Below, piece by piece: positions 40,766 through 50,532 of a stretch of DNA of 64,000 nucleotides. Below the pieces are notes generated by a model. That model was not told the origin of the DNA. It ran no database searches and worked only from the letters and a program-made list of their open reading frames with translations. The stretch covers positions 372,001 to 436,000 of the forward strand of contig JOGW01000002.1 of assembly GCA_000721375.1 (NCBI GenBank), read 5' to 3'. A program made the position numbers and the translations under genes. The number at the start of each line of letters is the position of its first letter. Position 1 is the stretch's first letter. The DNA comes from Streptomyces sp. NRRL B-3428. GTDB lineage: Bacteria > Actinomycetota > Actinomycetes > Streptomycetales > Streptomycetaceae.

Positions 40766-43700
40766 TTACCCGGCCAGGCACGAGGGCCCGAGCAGCACCT
40801 TCAGATCGCCGAACAGCGCCGGATCCGGCTGCACCCGATGCCGGTCGAGCCGCAGCACGGTGGTCTTGCGGGCGCCCTGAAGCTTGATCCGCACCTCGGA
40901 GTTGCCCCGGTGGTGCCCGAGGATCTCGCCGAGCCGCGTGACCATCGGCGGGGTCACCTTGACCGTCGGGATCGTGATGATGACCGGTGCGTTCGTCCCC
41001 GCGTTGGACAGGTCAGGCACCTGCATCTCCATCGCGACCAGACGCGGCACGTCTTCTCGCTTGTCGAGGCGGCCCTTCACGAACACCACCGCGTCCTCGA
41101 CGAGTTGGGTCGAGACAAGCTGGTAGGTGGCCGGGAAGAACATGCACTCGATGGAGCCCGCGAGGTCCTCCACCGTGGCGATCGCCCACGCGTTGCCCTG
41201 CTTGGTCATCTTGCGCTGCAGACCGGAGATGATGCCGCCGACCGTGACGACGGCGCCGTCCGAGTAGTCGCCGCCGGTGAGCTGGCCGATGCCCGCGTCC
41301 GCCTTGTCCTGGAGCACATGCTCAAGGCCGAACAGCGGGTGGTCGGAGACGTAGAGACCGAGCATCTCCCGCTCCTGGGCGAGGAGATAGGTCTTCTCCC
41401 ACTCGTCGGTGGTGAACTCGACGTCGAGCCCGAAGCCCGGCTCGTCGGCGCCGTCGTCCTCGCCCATGCCGCCGAAGAGGTCGAACTGCCCCTCGGCCTC
41501 CTTGCGCTTGACCTGCACGACATTGTCGATCATCGGCTCGTAGTGCGCGGTGAGGCCCTTGCGGGTGTGCCCCATCGTGTCGAAGGCACCGGCCTTGATC
41601 AGCGATTCGGTGGTGCGCTTGTTGCAGGCGACGGCCTCGACCTTGTCGAGATAGTCGGGGAACGAGGCGTACTTCCCCTTCGCCTTACGGCTGCGGATGA
41701 TCGACTCGACCACGTTCGTGCCGACGTTACGCACGGCGGAAAGCCCGAACAGAATGACGTCGTCGCCCTGCGCCGCGAAGTTCTGCTCGGATTCGTTGAC
41801 GTTCGGCGGAAGCACCTTGATGCCCATGCGCCGGCATTCGTTCAGATAGACGGCCGACTTGTCCTTGTCGTCCTTCACCGAGGTGAGCAGGGCCGCCATG
41901 TATTCGGCCGGGTAATTCGCCTTGAGATAGGCGGTCCAGTAGGTGACCAGGCCGTACGCGGAGGAGTGCGCCTTGTTGAACGCATAGCCGGCGAACGGCA
42001 CCAGGACGTCCCACAGGGCCTGGATCGCGGCGTCCGAGAAGCCGTTCTTCTTGGCGCCTTCCTGGAAAATGGTGAAGTTCTTCGCCAGTTCCTCGGGCTT
42101 CTTCTTGCCCATCACTCGGCGCAGGATGTCGGCCTCGCCGAGCGAGTATCCGGCGATGATCTGCGCGGCCTTCTGCACCTGCTCCTGGTACACGATGAGG
42201 CCGTACGTCAGACCCAGCGTCTCCTTCAGGGGCTCTTCGAGCTCCGGGTGGATCGGCGTGATCTCCTGGCGGCCGTTCTTGCGCTCCGCATAGTTCGTAT
42301 GCGAGTTCATTCCCATCGGGCCCGGCCGGTACAGAGCCGATACGGCGGAAATGTCCTCGAAGTTGTCGGGCTGCATCTGGCGGAGCAGCGAACGCATCGG
42401 GCCGCCGTCGAACTGGAACACACCCAGCGTGTCACCGCGGCAGAGCAGTTCGTACGTCTTCGGGTCGTCCAGGGGAAGCGCGAGCATCTCCAGGTCGATG
42501 CCCTTGTTGGCCTTCACCATCTTGACGGCGTCGTCCATGATCGTCAGGTTCCTGAGGCCCAGGAAGTCCATCTTGATCAGGCCGAGCGACTCGCACTGCG
42601 GGTAGTCCCACTGCGTGATGGTCACGCCGTCGGTGTGCCGCACCCAGATCGGGGCGTGGTCGATGATCGGCTCGCTGGACATGATCACGCCGGCGGCGTG
42701 CACGCCCATCTGCCGGACCAGGCCCTCGACGCCCTTGGCGGTGTCGATGACCTTCTTCACGTCCGGCTCGTTCTCGTACATCCCCCGGATCTCGCCCGCC
42801 TCGTTGTAGCGCGGGTGCTTGGGGTCGGTGATGCCGGAGAGGTCGATGCCCTTGCCGAGGACGTCGGCGGGCATCGCCTTGGTGAGGCGGTCGCCCATCG
42901 CGTACGGGTAGCCGAGGACCCGTGCCGAGTCCTTGATCGCGTTCTTGGCCTTGATCTTTCCGTACGTGCCGATCATGGCGACCTTGTCGGCGCCGTACTT
43001 CTCGGTCACGTACCTGATCACTTCGACGCGCCGACGCTCGTCGAAGTCGATGTCGACATCGGGCATGGAGACGCGCTCGGGGTTGAGGAACCGCTCGAAG
43101 ATCAGCCCGTGCTCGATCGGGTCGAGGTCGGTGATGCCCATCGCGTACGACACGATCGAACCGGCCGCGGAGCCTCGGCCGGGGCCGACCGCGATGCCGT
43201 TGTTCTTGGCCCACATGATGAAGTCGGCGACCACGAGGAAGTACCCCGGGAACCCCATCTGGATGATGATGTCCATCTCGTAGTCCGCCTGCTTCTGGCG
43301 GTCCTCCGGGACACCTCCGGGGTAGCGGCGGGCCATGCCGCGCCGCACCTCCTCCTTGAACCAGGTGGTGTTGGTATAGCCCTCTTCCGGGATGTCGAAC
43401 TGCGGCATGAGGTTCTTCGCCTCGAACATGCCGGTCGTGTCGATCTGCTCGGCCACCAGAAGGGTGTTGCGGCAGCCCTCCTGCCAGGCGTCCGAGGAGT
43501 CCACCGCGTACATCTCGTCGGTGGACTTCAGGTAGTAGCCGGTGCCGTCGAAGCGGAAGCGGTCCGGGTCGCTCAGGTTCTTGCCGGTCTGGATGCACAG
43601 CAGGGCGTCGTGGGCAGTCGCCTCGTGCGCGTACGTGTAGTGCGAGTCATTGGTGACCAGGGGCGGGATGCCGAGCTTCTTGCCGATCTCCAACAGGCCG

Positions 43701-44311
43701 TCGCGGACCCGGCGTTCGATCTCGATGCCGTGGTCCATCAGCTCCAGGAAGTACCGGTCCTTGCCGAAGATGTCCTGGTACTCGGAGGCCGCCTTGAGCG
43801 CCTCGTCGAACTGGCCGAGGCGAAGGCGGGTCTGCAGCTCACCGGAGGGGCAGCCGGTGGAGGCGATCAGGCCCTCGCTCCACTGGGAGATCGTCTCCTT
43901 GTCCATCCGCGGCCACTTCGTCAGCCAGCCCTCGGCGTACGCGTCGGAGGACAGCTTGAAGAGGTTGTGCAGTCCGGTCTTGTTCGCCGCCCAGATCGTC
44001 TTGTGGGTATAACCACCCGAACCGGACACGTCGTCGCGCTTCTGGTGCGGCTGGCCCCACTGGATCTTGCGCTTGTTGCGCCGGGACTCCGGCGCCACGT
44101 ACGCCTCGATGCCGATGATCGGCGTCACACCGGCCTTGGTCGCCGAGTGGAAGAAGTCGTACGCCCCGTGCAGGTTGCCGTGGTCCGTCATCGCGACATG
44201 GGTCATGCCCATGCTGTTGGCCGCCTCGAACATGTCCTTGAGCCGCGCCGCACCGTCGAGGAGCGAGTACTGCGTGTGCACGTGCAGGTGCGTGAAGGGC
44301 GGCTTGGTCAC
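40766..44311 (-). CDS. dnaE: DNA polymerase III alpha subunit
   Basis: 1181 residues from the GTG at 44311 (VTKPPFTHLHVHTQYSLL), close to the usual length in Streptomyces; the frame continues upstream but without homology. It is the replicative polymerase subunit. The PHP domain opens with THLHVHTQYSLLDGAARLKD and continues MTDHGNLHGAYDF. The polymerase active site is GPGRGSAAGSIVSYAMGIT and SMPDVDIDFDERRR (near residue 430), with the third Asp further on. The Pol III thumb/fingers, helix-hairpin-helix and OB domain (GAVVTVGGIISGLQRKMTKQ near 1020) follow in order. GGAGGTCCTCC lies just before the start. Confidence 0.97.
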   Translation of the reverse strand: MTKPPFTHLHVHTQYSLLDGAARLKDMFEAANSMGMTHVAMTDHGNLHGAYDFFHSATKAGVTPIIGIEAYVAPESRRNKRKIQWGQPHQKRDDVSGSGGYTHKTIWAANKTGLHNLFKLSSDAYAEGWLTKWPRMDKETISQWSEGLIASTGCPSGELQTRLRLGQFDEALKAASEYQDIFGKDRYFLELMDHGIEIERRVRDGLLEIGKKLGIPPLVTNDSHYTYAHEATAHDALLCIQTGKNLSDPDRFRFDGTGYYLKSTDEMYAVDSSDAWQEGCRNTLLVAEQIDTTGMFEAKNLMPQFDIPEEGYTNTTWFKEEVRRGMARRYPGGVPEDRQKQADYEMDIIIQMGFPGYFLVVADFIMWAKNNGIAVGPGRGSAAGSIVSYAMGITDLDPIEHGLIFERFLNPERVSMPDVDIDFDERRRVEVIRYVTEKYGADKVAMIGTYGKIKAKNAIKDSARVLGYPYAMGDRLTKAMPADVLGKGIDLSGITDPKHPRYNEAGEIRGMYENEPDVKKVIDTAKGVEGLVRQMGVHAAGVIMSSEPIIDHAPIWVRHTDGVTITQWDYPQCESLGLIKMDFLGLRNLTIMDDAVKMVKANKGIDLEMLALPLDDPKTYELLCRGDTLGVFQFDGGPMRSLLRQMQPDNFEDISAVSALYRPGPMGMNSHTNYAERKNGRQEITPIHPELEEPLKETLGLTYGLIVYQEQVQKAAQIIAGYSLGEADILRRVMGKKKPEELAKNFTIFQEGAKKNGFSDAAIQALWDVLVPFAGYAFNKAHSSAYGLVTYWTAYLKANYPAEYMAALLTSVKDDKDKSAVYLNECRRMGIKVLPPNVNESEQNFAAQGDDVILFGLSAVRNVGTNVVESIIRSRKAKGKYASFPDYLDKVEAVACNKRTTESLIKAGAFDTMGHTRKGLTAHYEPMIDNVVQVKRKEAEGQFDLFGGMGEDDGADEPGFGLDVEFTTDEWEKTYLLAQEREMLGLYVSDHPLFGLEHVLQDKADAGIGQLTGGDYSDGAVVTVGGIISGLQRKMTKQGNAWAIATVEDLAGSIECMFFPATYQLVSTQLVEDAVVFVKGRLDKREDVPRLVAMEMQVPDLSNAGTNAPVIITIPTVKVTPPMVTRLGEILGHHRGNSEVRIKLQGARKTTVLRLDRHRVQPDPALFGDLKVLLGPSCLAG

Positions 44312-44468
44312 GGCGGAGGACCTCCGGAGAACGCTCGGCGACGAGTGGGGGCGACGACCGTGAAGTCTACGTCCGGCCACTGACAGGTCGCGGGCACTTC
44401 CGGGTAGCTTCGGGCGTTGGTACGGGCGGAACATCCGACCGAAGTTTTTGCACCAGGAGGCACCAGGC

Positions 44469-45797
44469 ATGTCGGTCACGCAGACGGGGTCCGAAGAGCG
44501 CGGCGAGCAGATTCTCGCCGTCTTCGACACCGCGTTCGGCGAGTTGCTCGCCGCGGACCCGGCCGCGTTCCGGGTGAAGTTCCGCAAGATGGCGGCCTCG
44601 GCCTTCGCCTTCTACCGCGGCACCGCCTGCCTCTTCTACGGCGACCTGGAGCGCGAGCAGCACGGCGGCCCGTTCCTCGACGACCGTACGGGCCGGGTGT
44701 GGATCCACGGCGATCTGCACGCGGAGAACTTCGGCACGTACATGGACTCCACGGGCCGGCTCATCTTCAACGTCAACGATTTCGACGAGGCCTACGTCGG
44801 GCCCTTCACCTGGGACCTCAAGCGCTTCGCCGCCTCCGTCGCGCTGATCGGCTACTCGAAGGCGCTCAGCGACGAGCAGATCTCCGAGATGGTGACGATC
44901 TACGCGGCCGCCTACCGCGAGCGGATCCACCAGCTCGCCACCGGCGCCAAGGACGACGAGGTCCCGCCCTTCACCCTGGACACCGCCGAGGGCCCGCTCC
45001 TGAAGGCCCTGCGCGACGCCCGCTCGCTCACCCGTTTCTCGCTGCTCGACTCGATGACCGAGATCCGTGACTGGGAGCGCCGCTTCGCTCCCGGCGGCGG
45101 TTCGATCGAGCTGGACGCGGCCACCCGCTACAAGGTGCTCGCCGCCTTCGACGGCTATCTGGAGACCCTGCCCGAGGCCTCCCTGACCCGCCCCGACTCA
45201 TATCGGGTCAAGGACGTGGTGGGACGGCGCGGGATCGGCATCGGCTCGGCGGGCCTTCCCTCGTACAACATCCTTCTCGAAGGCAATTCGGACGCCCTCG
45301 AGAACGACGTCGTGATCTACATGAAGCAGGCCCAGACCCCGGCGGTCTCGCGGCACATCACCGACCAGGCGATCCGTGAGTACTTCCAGCACGAGGGCCA
45401 CCGCACGGTGAGCTCGCAGCGCGCGCTGCAGGCGCACGCCGACCCGTGGCTGGGCTGGACCGAGCTGGACGGGCAGGGGCAGCTGGTCGCCGAGGTCTCG
45501 CCGTACGCGGTGGACCTGGACTGGTCCGACATCGACGACCCCGAGCAGATCGCGGCCGTGGTCGCCGATCTCGGCCGGGCCACCGCCACCATGCACGCGG
45601 CGGCGGACGACGAGAGCGGCTACACGGGCCTGGTCCCCTTCTCCACCGAGCGCGCCATCGACGCCGCGATCGCCGCCGACGAGGAGGGCTTCGCGCCGCT
45701 GCTCGTGGGCTTCGCGCACGAGTACGGGGCGCGGGCGCGCGCGGATCACCAGATCTTCGTGGACCTGTTCCGTAACGGTCGGATTCCGGGTCTGTAA
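44469..45797 (+). CDS. DUF2252 kinase-like protein
   Basis: 442 residues from the ATG at 44469, which has AGGAGG upstream. DUF2252 proteins have a protein-kinase/APH-like fold. The sequence shows VWIHGDLHAENFGTYMD (near residue 77) and FNVNDFDEAYVGPFTWDLKR (near 95), equivalent to the APH catalytic HGDLHxxN and metal-binding D-x-D. KMAASAFAFYRGTACLFYGD (near 40) is the conserved N-terminal block. The substrate is unknown. It is divergent from dnaE with a 157-base shared upstream region. Confidence 0.85.
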   Translation: MSVTQTGSEERGEQILAVFDTAFGELLAADPAAFRVKFRKMAASAFAFYRGTACLFYGDLEREQHGGPFLDDRTGRVWIHGDLHAENFGTYMDSTGRLIFNVNDFDEAYVGPFTWDLKRFAASVALIGYSKALSDEQISEMVTIYAAAYRERIHQLATGAKDDEVPPFTLDTAEGPLLKALRDARSLTRFSLLDSMTEIRDWERRFAPGGGSIELDAATRYKVLAAFDGYLETLPEASLTRPDSYRVKDVVGRRGIGIGSAGLPSYNILLEGNSDALENDVVIYMKQAQTPAVSRHITDQAIREYFQHEGHRTVSSQRALQAHADPWLGWTELDGQGQLVAEVSPYAVDLDWSDIDDPEQIAAVVADLGRATATMHAAADDESGYTGLVPFSTERAIDAAIAADEEGFAPLLVGFAHEYGARARADHQIFVDLFRNGRIPGL

Positions 45798-45872
45798 GGG
45801 TCCGGCAGCCGGCCGGCCTTCACAGGAAACCCTGAAGCGGACCTTACTTGTCCGTCTGGCAGACTCGCAGCG

Positions 45873-46556
45873 ATGGACATATCGGGGACCCAGCCGAGGT
45901 TGCTGCGGGCAGCGCTGTTCACGGCCTTGGTCGTGACGCTGTCCGCCGCTTCCCATGTGCTGCTCTCACAGGTCCCGCTGCCGCTCGGCACGATCGCCGC
46001 GGTGGCCGGGGGCGTCTTCGTCCTCGCGTATCTGCTCGCCGGTCGTGAGCGCGGGTTCTGGTCGATCGCCGCGCTCCTGGTGCCGCTCGAACTCGCCGCC
46101 GACACGGTCTTCACCACCGGCCAGCATGTCTGTTACGGCGAGACGGGCGGCCCGATAGCGGGCACCCTGCGCTCCTTCGGCCTCGACGTCCTGTGCGGCG
46201 GCTCCGACGTGGGCGCCTCGCTCGCCCAGGTCGCGGGCGCCGGACCGCGTCCGGCCGCCGAACTGCTGGCCTCGCCCGAGCCCTCGGCCGCCTGGCTGCT
46301 GCTCGCGGCGCACGTCGTGATCGGTCTGGGCGCGGCCGCCTGGCTGCGCCGCGGCGAGCGGGCCTTCGCCCAGCTGGTGCGGGCCATGGTCGCGGTGGCC
46401 TTCCGGCCGCTCGCGATCGCGGTGGCCGCGGTCACCGCGCGCCTCACTCCCGTACGCCGCCCGGCGCGCACCTCGCTGCGTACGCGCCCTCTGTCTCCGC
46501 TGCTCCTCGCCCACAGTGTGGGCCGGCGTGGTCCGCCCTGCCCGGCTGCTGTCTAG
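45873..46556 (+). CDS. Hypothetical multi-pass membrane protein
   Basis: 227 residues. Hydrophobic segments lie at about residues 10-32, 37-56, 60-80 and 142-160, followed by a basic C-terminal tail (RRPARTSLRTRPLSP). Cys in GQHVCYGETGG and DVLCGGSDVG lie in the middle loop and may form a disulfide if the loop is outside. No named family is recognised. The next gene starts 49 bases later and encodes a membrane-anchored thiol oxidoreductase, which could act on these cysteines; this is only a suggestion. Confidence 0.65.
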   Translation: MDISGTQPRLLRAALFTALVVTLSAASHVLLSQVPLPLGTIAAVAGGVFVLAYLLAGRERGFWSIAALLVPLELAADTVFTTGQHVCYGETGGPIAGTLRSFGLDVLCGGSDVGASLAQVAGAGPRPAAELLASPEPSAAWLLLAAHVVIGLGAAAWLRRGERAFAQLVRAMVAVAFRPLAIAVAAVTARLTPVRRPARTSLRTRPLSPLLLAHSVGRRGPPCPAAV

Positions 46557-46605
46557 CCACCGGTCACAGGCGAACACCACACCACCCTTTTACGGAGATC
46601 GAGTC

Positions 46606-47403
46606 ATGAGCAAGCGCAACAACCAGGCGTCCAAGGCAGCGGCCCGCGAGCGGCTGCGCGAGGAGCGGGAGCGGCAGGCCAAGAAGGACAAGGCGCGCCG
46701 GCAGATCATCGTCGGCGCGAGCATCGTCGGCGTACTCGCCGTCGCGGGCGGCGCCGGCTTCCTGATCATGCAGGCCAACAAGGACACGGGCTGGGAGGCG
46801 GCCGCCAAGGCCAAGGTGGTCGCCCCGGCGAACACCTCCGGCAAGAACGGCTCGACCGTCACCATCGGCGACGCCGCGAAGAACACCGTGCACCTTTACG
46901 AGGACGCGCGCTGCCCCGCCTGCGCCTCGATGGAGCAGACCTTCGGCAAGGACATCACCAAGGGCATGGAGGACGGCGAGTACAAGCTGTCCTTCACCAT
47001 CGGCACCTTCCTCGACGGCAACCTCGGCGGCGACGGCTCGAAGAACGCGCTGAGCGCGCTGGGCGCGGCGCTGAACGTCAGCCCCGAGGCGTTCCTCGAC
47101 TACAAGGAAGCCCTGTACTCGGCCGAGTACCACCCGGAGGAGTCCAGCGACGAGTTCGCCAAGGACGACTACCTGATCAAGGTGGCGAACACGGTGGACG
47201 CCCTGAAGGACAAGAAGGGGTTCCAGAACGACGTCAAGAGCGGCAAGTACGACGCCTGGGCCATGAAGATGAGCGACACCTTCCAGAGCGCCAAGGACGT
47301 CACCGGGACGCCCACCATCAAGATCAACGACAAGAAGATCGAGACACCTTCGGACGCGGCGGCCTGGAAGGCCGCCCTGAAGTCGGCGGGCGTCACCAAG
47401 TAG
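46606..47403 (+). CDS. Membrane-anchored DsbA/thioredoxin-fold protein (second copy)
   Basis: 265 residues. A basic coiled N-terminus (AAARERLREERERQAKKDK) and one membrane segment (IIVGASIVGVLAVAGGAGFL, residues 35-54) lead to a thioredoxin-like domain with RCPACASMEQTFGKDI (near residue 102) and the cis-Pro loop VTGTPTIKINDKK (near 230). The design is the same as that of the protein at 8878-9657, so the two are paralogues of the Thioredoxin_4/DsbA group probably acting on secreted proteins. A hairpin terminator at 47470-47500 follows. Confidence 0.86.
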   Translation: MSKRNNQASKAAARERLREERERQAKKDKARRQIIVGASIVGVLAVAGGAGFLIMQANKDTGWEAAAKAKVVAPANTSGKNGSTVTIGDAAKNTVHLYEDARCPACASMEQTFGKDITKGMEDGEYKLSFTIGTFLDGNLGGDGSKNALSALGAALNVSPEAFLDYKEALYSAEYHPEESSDEFAKDDYLIKVANTVDALKDKKGFQNDVKSGKYDAWAMKMSDTFQSAKDVTGTPTIKINDKKIETPSDAAAWKAALKSAGVTK

Positions 47404-47469
47404 CAGCGAGGGGAATCGGGTAACTCCCCACGGCCGTCCGGCAGATCCGCCACCCGGCCACTCCGTGAA

Positions 47470-47500
47470 GAGCGGGCGAACTTTCATGGTTCGCCCGCTC
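47470..47500 (+). terminator. Hairpin after the second DsbA-like gene
   Basis: GAGCGGGCGAAC / GTTCGCCCGCTC form a perfect 12-base stem with a 7-base loop, followed by TTG, 66 bases past the stop codon. Confidence 0.75.
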
Positions 47501-47507
47501 TTGACGC

Positions 47508-47521
47508 TTACTGATCAGTAA
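47508..47521. promoter_or_regulatory. Perfect 14-bp palindrome just upstream of phoD
   Basis: TTACTGATCAGTAA is perfectly symmetrical, AT-rich compared with its surroundings, and centred about 18 bases before the phoD start codon. This is the size and position of an operator for a dimeric repressor (TetR/MarR style). No matching regulator is in the window, and no clear PHO box (repeats of GTTCACC) is seen nearby. Confidence 0.45.
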
Positions 47522-47532
47522 TCTCAGCGTTC

Positions 47533-49200
47533 GTGACCAGTAGACTCCAGGCTTCCCACGAGCCCGCCACTCCCTCAACTCCCCGTCGCCGTACGGTCGT
47601 CAAGGCCGCCGCGACCGTCGCCGTCGCCACGCCCCTGATCGCCGGCGCACTGCCCGCACAGGCCGCCGCCGAAGGACCCGCCTTCCTGCACGGCGTGGCC
47701 TCCGGCGACCCGCTGCCCGACGGCGTCCTGCTGTGGACCCGCGTGACGCCCACGCCCGAGGCCACCCCCGGTTCGGGTACCGGCCCCGATACCGAGGTGA
47801 GCTGGGAACTCTCCGAGGACAAGGCCTTCGCCCGGATCGTCGCGCAGGGCACGGTGACCTCGCGCGCCGCCTCCGACCACACGGTCAAGGCCGACGTACG
47901 CGGCCTGAAGCCCGCCACCGACTACTACTTCCGCTTCTCGGCCGGCGGCGCGACCTCGCCCGTCGGGCGTACGCGCACCACCCCCGCGTACGACAGCAGC
48001 GCGGGCAACGTCCGCTTCGGTGTGGTCTCCTGCGCCAATTACGAGGCCGGCTACTTCTCCGCGTACCGCCATCTCGCCGCCCGCCAGGACCTGGAAGCGG
48101 TGCTGCACCTCGGCGACTACATCTACGAGTACGCGAGCGGCGGTTACCCCGCGACGGACGACGTGCTGCGGGCCCAGAAGCCGGCGCACGAGATCCTGAA
48201 CCTCGCCGACTACCGGCTGCGGCACGGCCACTACAAGACCGACGCGGATCTGCAGACCGTGCACGCGCGCCACCCCGTGATCGCGATCTGGGACGACCAC
48301 GAGGTCGCCAACGACGCCTGGTCGGGCGGCGCCGAGAACCACTCGCCCGAGAGCGAAGGCCCGTACGCGGACCGGGTGAGGGCCGCCAAGCAGGCGTACT
48401 TCGAGTGGATGCCGGTACGGCCGGCGACCGAGGGGACGGTCTACCGGCGGATCCGCTACGGCAGGCTGGCCGATCTGCACCTGCTCGACCTGCGCTCCTT
48501 CCGCGACCGGCAAGTGGGCGTCGGCAGCGGCAAGGTGGACGATCCGAACCGTACGATCACCGGCCGCGCGCAGCTGGACTGGCTGAAGCAGGGCCTGACG
48601 CAGTCCCAGGCGCAGTGGAAGCTGGTCGGCACCTCGGTGATGATCTCGCCGATGGCCTTCGGCTCGCTGCCCGCCTATCTCCTGGAACCGCTCGCGGAGT
48701 TGCTGGGCCTGCCGAGCGGGGGCCTCGCGGTCAACGTCGACCAGTGGGACGGCTACACGGACGACCGCCGCGAACTGCTCGCGCATCTCACGGACAACGG
48801 GATCAAGGACACCGTGTTCCTGACCGGCGACATCCATATGGCCTGGGCCAATGACGTACCGGTGAAGGCCGCCACGTACCCGCTGTCGAAGTTCGCCGCG
48901 ACCGAGTTCGTGGTCACCTCGGTGACCTCGGACAACATAGACGACATCCTGGGCGTCGCCCCGCACACCGTGTCCCTTGTCGCGGCCGCCGCGATCAAGG
49001 CCGCCAACCGCCATGTGAAGTGGGTGGACATGGACAGCCACGGATACGGAGTCCTGGACGTGACGGCCGCACGGACACAGATGGACTACTACGTGCTCTC
49101 CGACAAGGCGGACGCCAACGCGTCGGCCACCTGGGCGCGTTCGTATCGCACCGCAAGCGGAACGCAGAAGGTGGAGCGGGTGGACCGGCCGGTGGCCTGA
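47533..49200 (+). CDS. phoD: PhoD-type alkaline phosphatase/phosphodiesterase, Tat-secreted
   Basis: 555 residues from a GTG. A twin-arginine signal is present ([20 protein letters not shown], residues 17-36, ending near [10 protein letters not shown]). PhoD hydrolyses phosphate mono- and diesters outside the cell using Fe/Ca. An N-terminal beta-rich PhoD_N domain ([20 protein letters not shown]) is followed by the metallophosphatase domain with [32 protein letters not shown] and [10 protein letters not shown], all metal-ligand motifs. In S. coelicolor the homologue is phosphate-regulated by PhoP (from memory). The upstream region here carries a different palindrome. Confidence 0.93.
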   Translation: MTSRLQASHEPATPSTPRRRTVVKAAATVAVATPLIAGALPAQAAAEGPAFLHGVASGDPLPDGVLLWTRVTPTPEATPGSGTGPDTEVSWELSEDKAFARIVAQGTVTSRAASDHTVKADVRGLKPATDYYFRFSAGGATSPVGRTRTTPAYDSSAGNVRFGVVSCANYEAGYFSAYRHLAARQDLEAVLHLGDYIYEYASGGYPATDDVLRAQKPAHEILNLADYRLRHGHYKTDADLQTVHARHPVIAIWDDHEVANDAWSGGAENHSPESEGPYADRVRAAKQAYFEWMPVRPATEGTVYRRIRYGRLADLHLLDLRSFRDRQVGVGSGKVDDPNRTITGRAQLDWLKQGLTQSQAQWKLVGTSVMISPMAFGSLPAYLLEPLAELLGLPSGGLAVNVDQWDGYTDDRRELLAHLTDNGIKDTVFLTGDIHMAWANDVPVKAATYPLSKFAATEFVVTSVTSDNIDDILGVAPHTVSLVAAAAIKAANRHVKWVDMDSHGYGVLDVTAARTQMDYYVLSDKADANASATWARSYRTASGTQKVERVDRPVA

Positions 49201-49262
49201 GGATGAATTCCGGCCAGACGTCCATGTGTTGAGAGTGCGTTAAGCGCAGCTCACATCGTCAC

Positions 49263-49307
49263 GGCGGGTGGCGTGTCCCGAGGCCGAACCCGGACACACC
49301 ACCCGCC
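49263..49307 (+). terminator. Hairpin after phoD
   Basis: GGCGGGTGGCGTGTCC pairs with GGACACACCACCCGCC with one mismatch, 62 bases after the phoD stop. The remaining 187 bases to the next gene show a purine-rich ribosome binding site (GAGGAG at 49479) but no assignable promoter. Confidence 0.65.
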
Positions 49308-49494
49308 CCGGTGACGCCTCTCGTTACGACGGCATCTCAAACCTCGGACAGCTCAGGAGATTTTCTTGCGGTTGGCCCGTTTCGCCGTCCGATTCATCAG
49401 GCTTGATCGACTCTCCTCAAAGACTGACATGGGCACGTAATCTCCCCGCGGCGGCGAGGAAGTCCCTCCCGCCCGCTTCCGCGAGGAGTCCCCC

Positions 49495-50469
49495 ATGCGT
49501 GTCCTTGCCCGAATATCGCCACGTCTGCGTCAGCGCTTCCTCGGTACGGCCCTGGTGGCCGGAACTCTCGTGCTCAGCCCGCTCGCCGCACCCGGCGGCG
49601 CGGCCACCGCGGCCTCCCCCTCGGCCGCCGACTGCAAGGACACCGGCGTCAGTTCGGCCCGTGAGGTCAAGGGCGGCCACGCCGCCGAGCCGAACGAGAT
49701 CAGCGAGTCCAAGGCCAAGGCCATGGACGCGGACCTCAAGGGCAGACTCGACAAGCTGCGCTCGAGCGGCGAGCGGACCACCCTCGCGGCCACGACCACC
49801 ATCCCGGTGTACTTCCACGTGGTCCACGCCGGCACCACCGGCAAGCTCACGGCCACCGACATCAGCAAGCAGATCGCCGTCCTGAACGCCGCCTACAGCG
49901 GCCAGGGCACCGGCAACGTGGACTCCGGCTTCCAGTTCTCGCTGGCCGGCACGGACTACACCGACAACGCCACCTGGTACAACGGCGTCTCGCCGGGCTC
50001 CGCGGCCGAGAAGGCGATGAAGTCCTCGCTGCGCAAGGGCGGTGCCAACGCCCTCAACTTCTACACCGCGAAGCTCGGCGGCGGCCTGCTCGGCTGGGCC
50101 ACCTTCCCGTCCTCGTACAACTCCAACCCGTCCGACGACGGTGTGGTCGTGCTCGACTCCTCGCTGCCGGGCGGCTCCGCGGCCAACTACAACGAGGGCG
50201 ACACCGGTACGCACGAGGTCGGCCACTGGATGGGGCTCTACCACACGTTCCAGGGCGGCTGTAACGGCAACGGCGACTACGTCGCGGACACCGCGGCCGA
50301 GAAGAGCCCCGCGTACGAGTGCCCGACGGGCCGTGACACCTGCGCCCGCAAGGCGGGGGTCGACCCGATCCACAACTTCATGGACTACACGTACGACAAC
50401 TGCATGTACCAGTTCACCGCAGGTCAGGTGACGCGCATGCAGGACAGCTGGACCGCCTACCGCGGCTGA
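49495..50469 (+). CDS. Secreted zinc metalloprotease, M43 (pappalysin/cytophagalysin) family
   Basis: 324 residues. A signal peptide ([20 protein letters not shown], residues 14-33, cleaved near AATA) precedes a short propeptide-like Lys/Ala/Glu-rich region. The catalytic domain starts [13 protein letters not shown] (near 100) and has the extended zinc motif [15 protein letters not shown] (His ligands and Glu, near residue 240) and a Met-turn FMDYTYDNC (near 298), the metzincin hallmarks. Cysteines GGCNGNG, YECPTG and DTCARK fit disulfides conserved in M43B proteins. It is expected to degrade proteins outside the cell. Confidence 0.92.
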   Translation: MRVLARISPRLRQRFLGTALVAGTLVLSPLAAPGGAATAASPSAADCKDTGVSSAREVKGGHAAEPNEISESKAKAMDADLKGRLDKLRSSGERTTLAATTTIPVYFHVVHAGTTGKLTATDISKQIAVLNAAYSGQGTGNVDSGFQFSLAGTDYTDNATWYNGVSPGSAAEKAMKSSLRKGGANALNFYTAKLGGGLLGWATFPSSYNSNPSDDGVVVLDSSLPGGSAANYNEGDTGTHEVGHWMGLYHTFQGGCNGNGDYVADTAAEKSPAYECPTGRDTCARKAGVDPIHNFMDYTYDNCMYQFTAGQVTRMQDSWTAYRG

Positions 50470-50532
50470 CACCGGCCGGGCCTCCCCCTCTACTCTGGGC
50501 TGCGACACACGGGGTGGAGGGGGAACGGCGGC

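Noticed and set aside
40838..44383. A plus-strand frame of 1181 codons opposite dnaE
   Set aside because: Antisense shadow of a strongly conserved polymerase gene; composition is rich in His/Arg/Val without any domain.
47478..47532. PHO box upstream of phoD
   Set aside because: GTTCGCCCGCT resembles one 11-base unit, but it is an arm of the upstream terminator and the adjacent units do not match the GTTCACC consensus.
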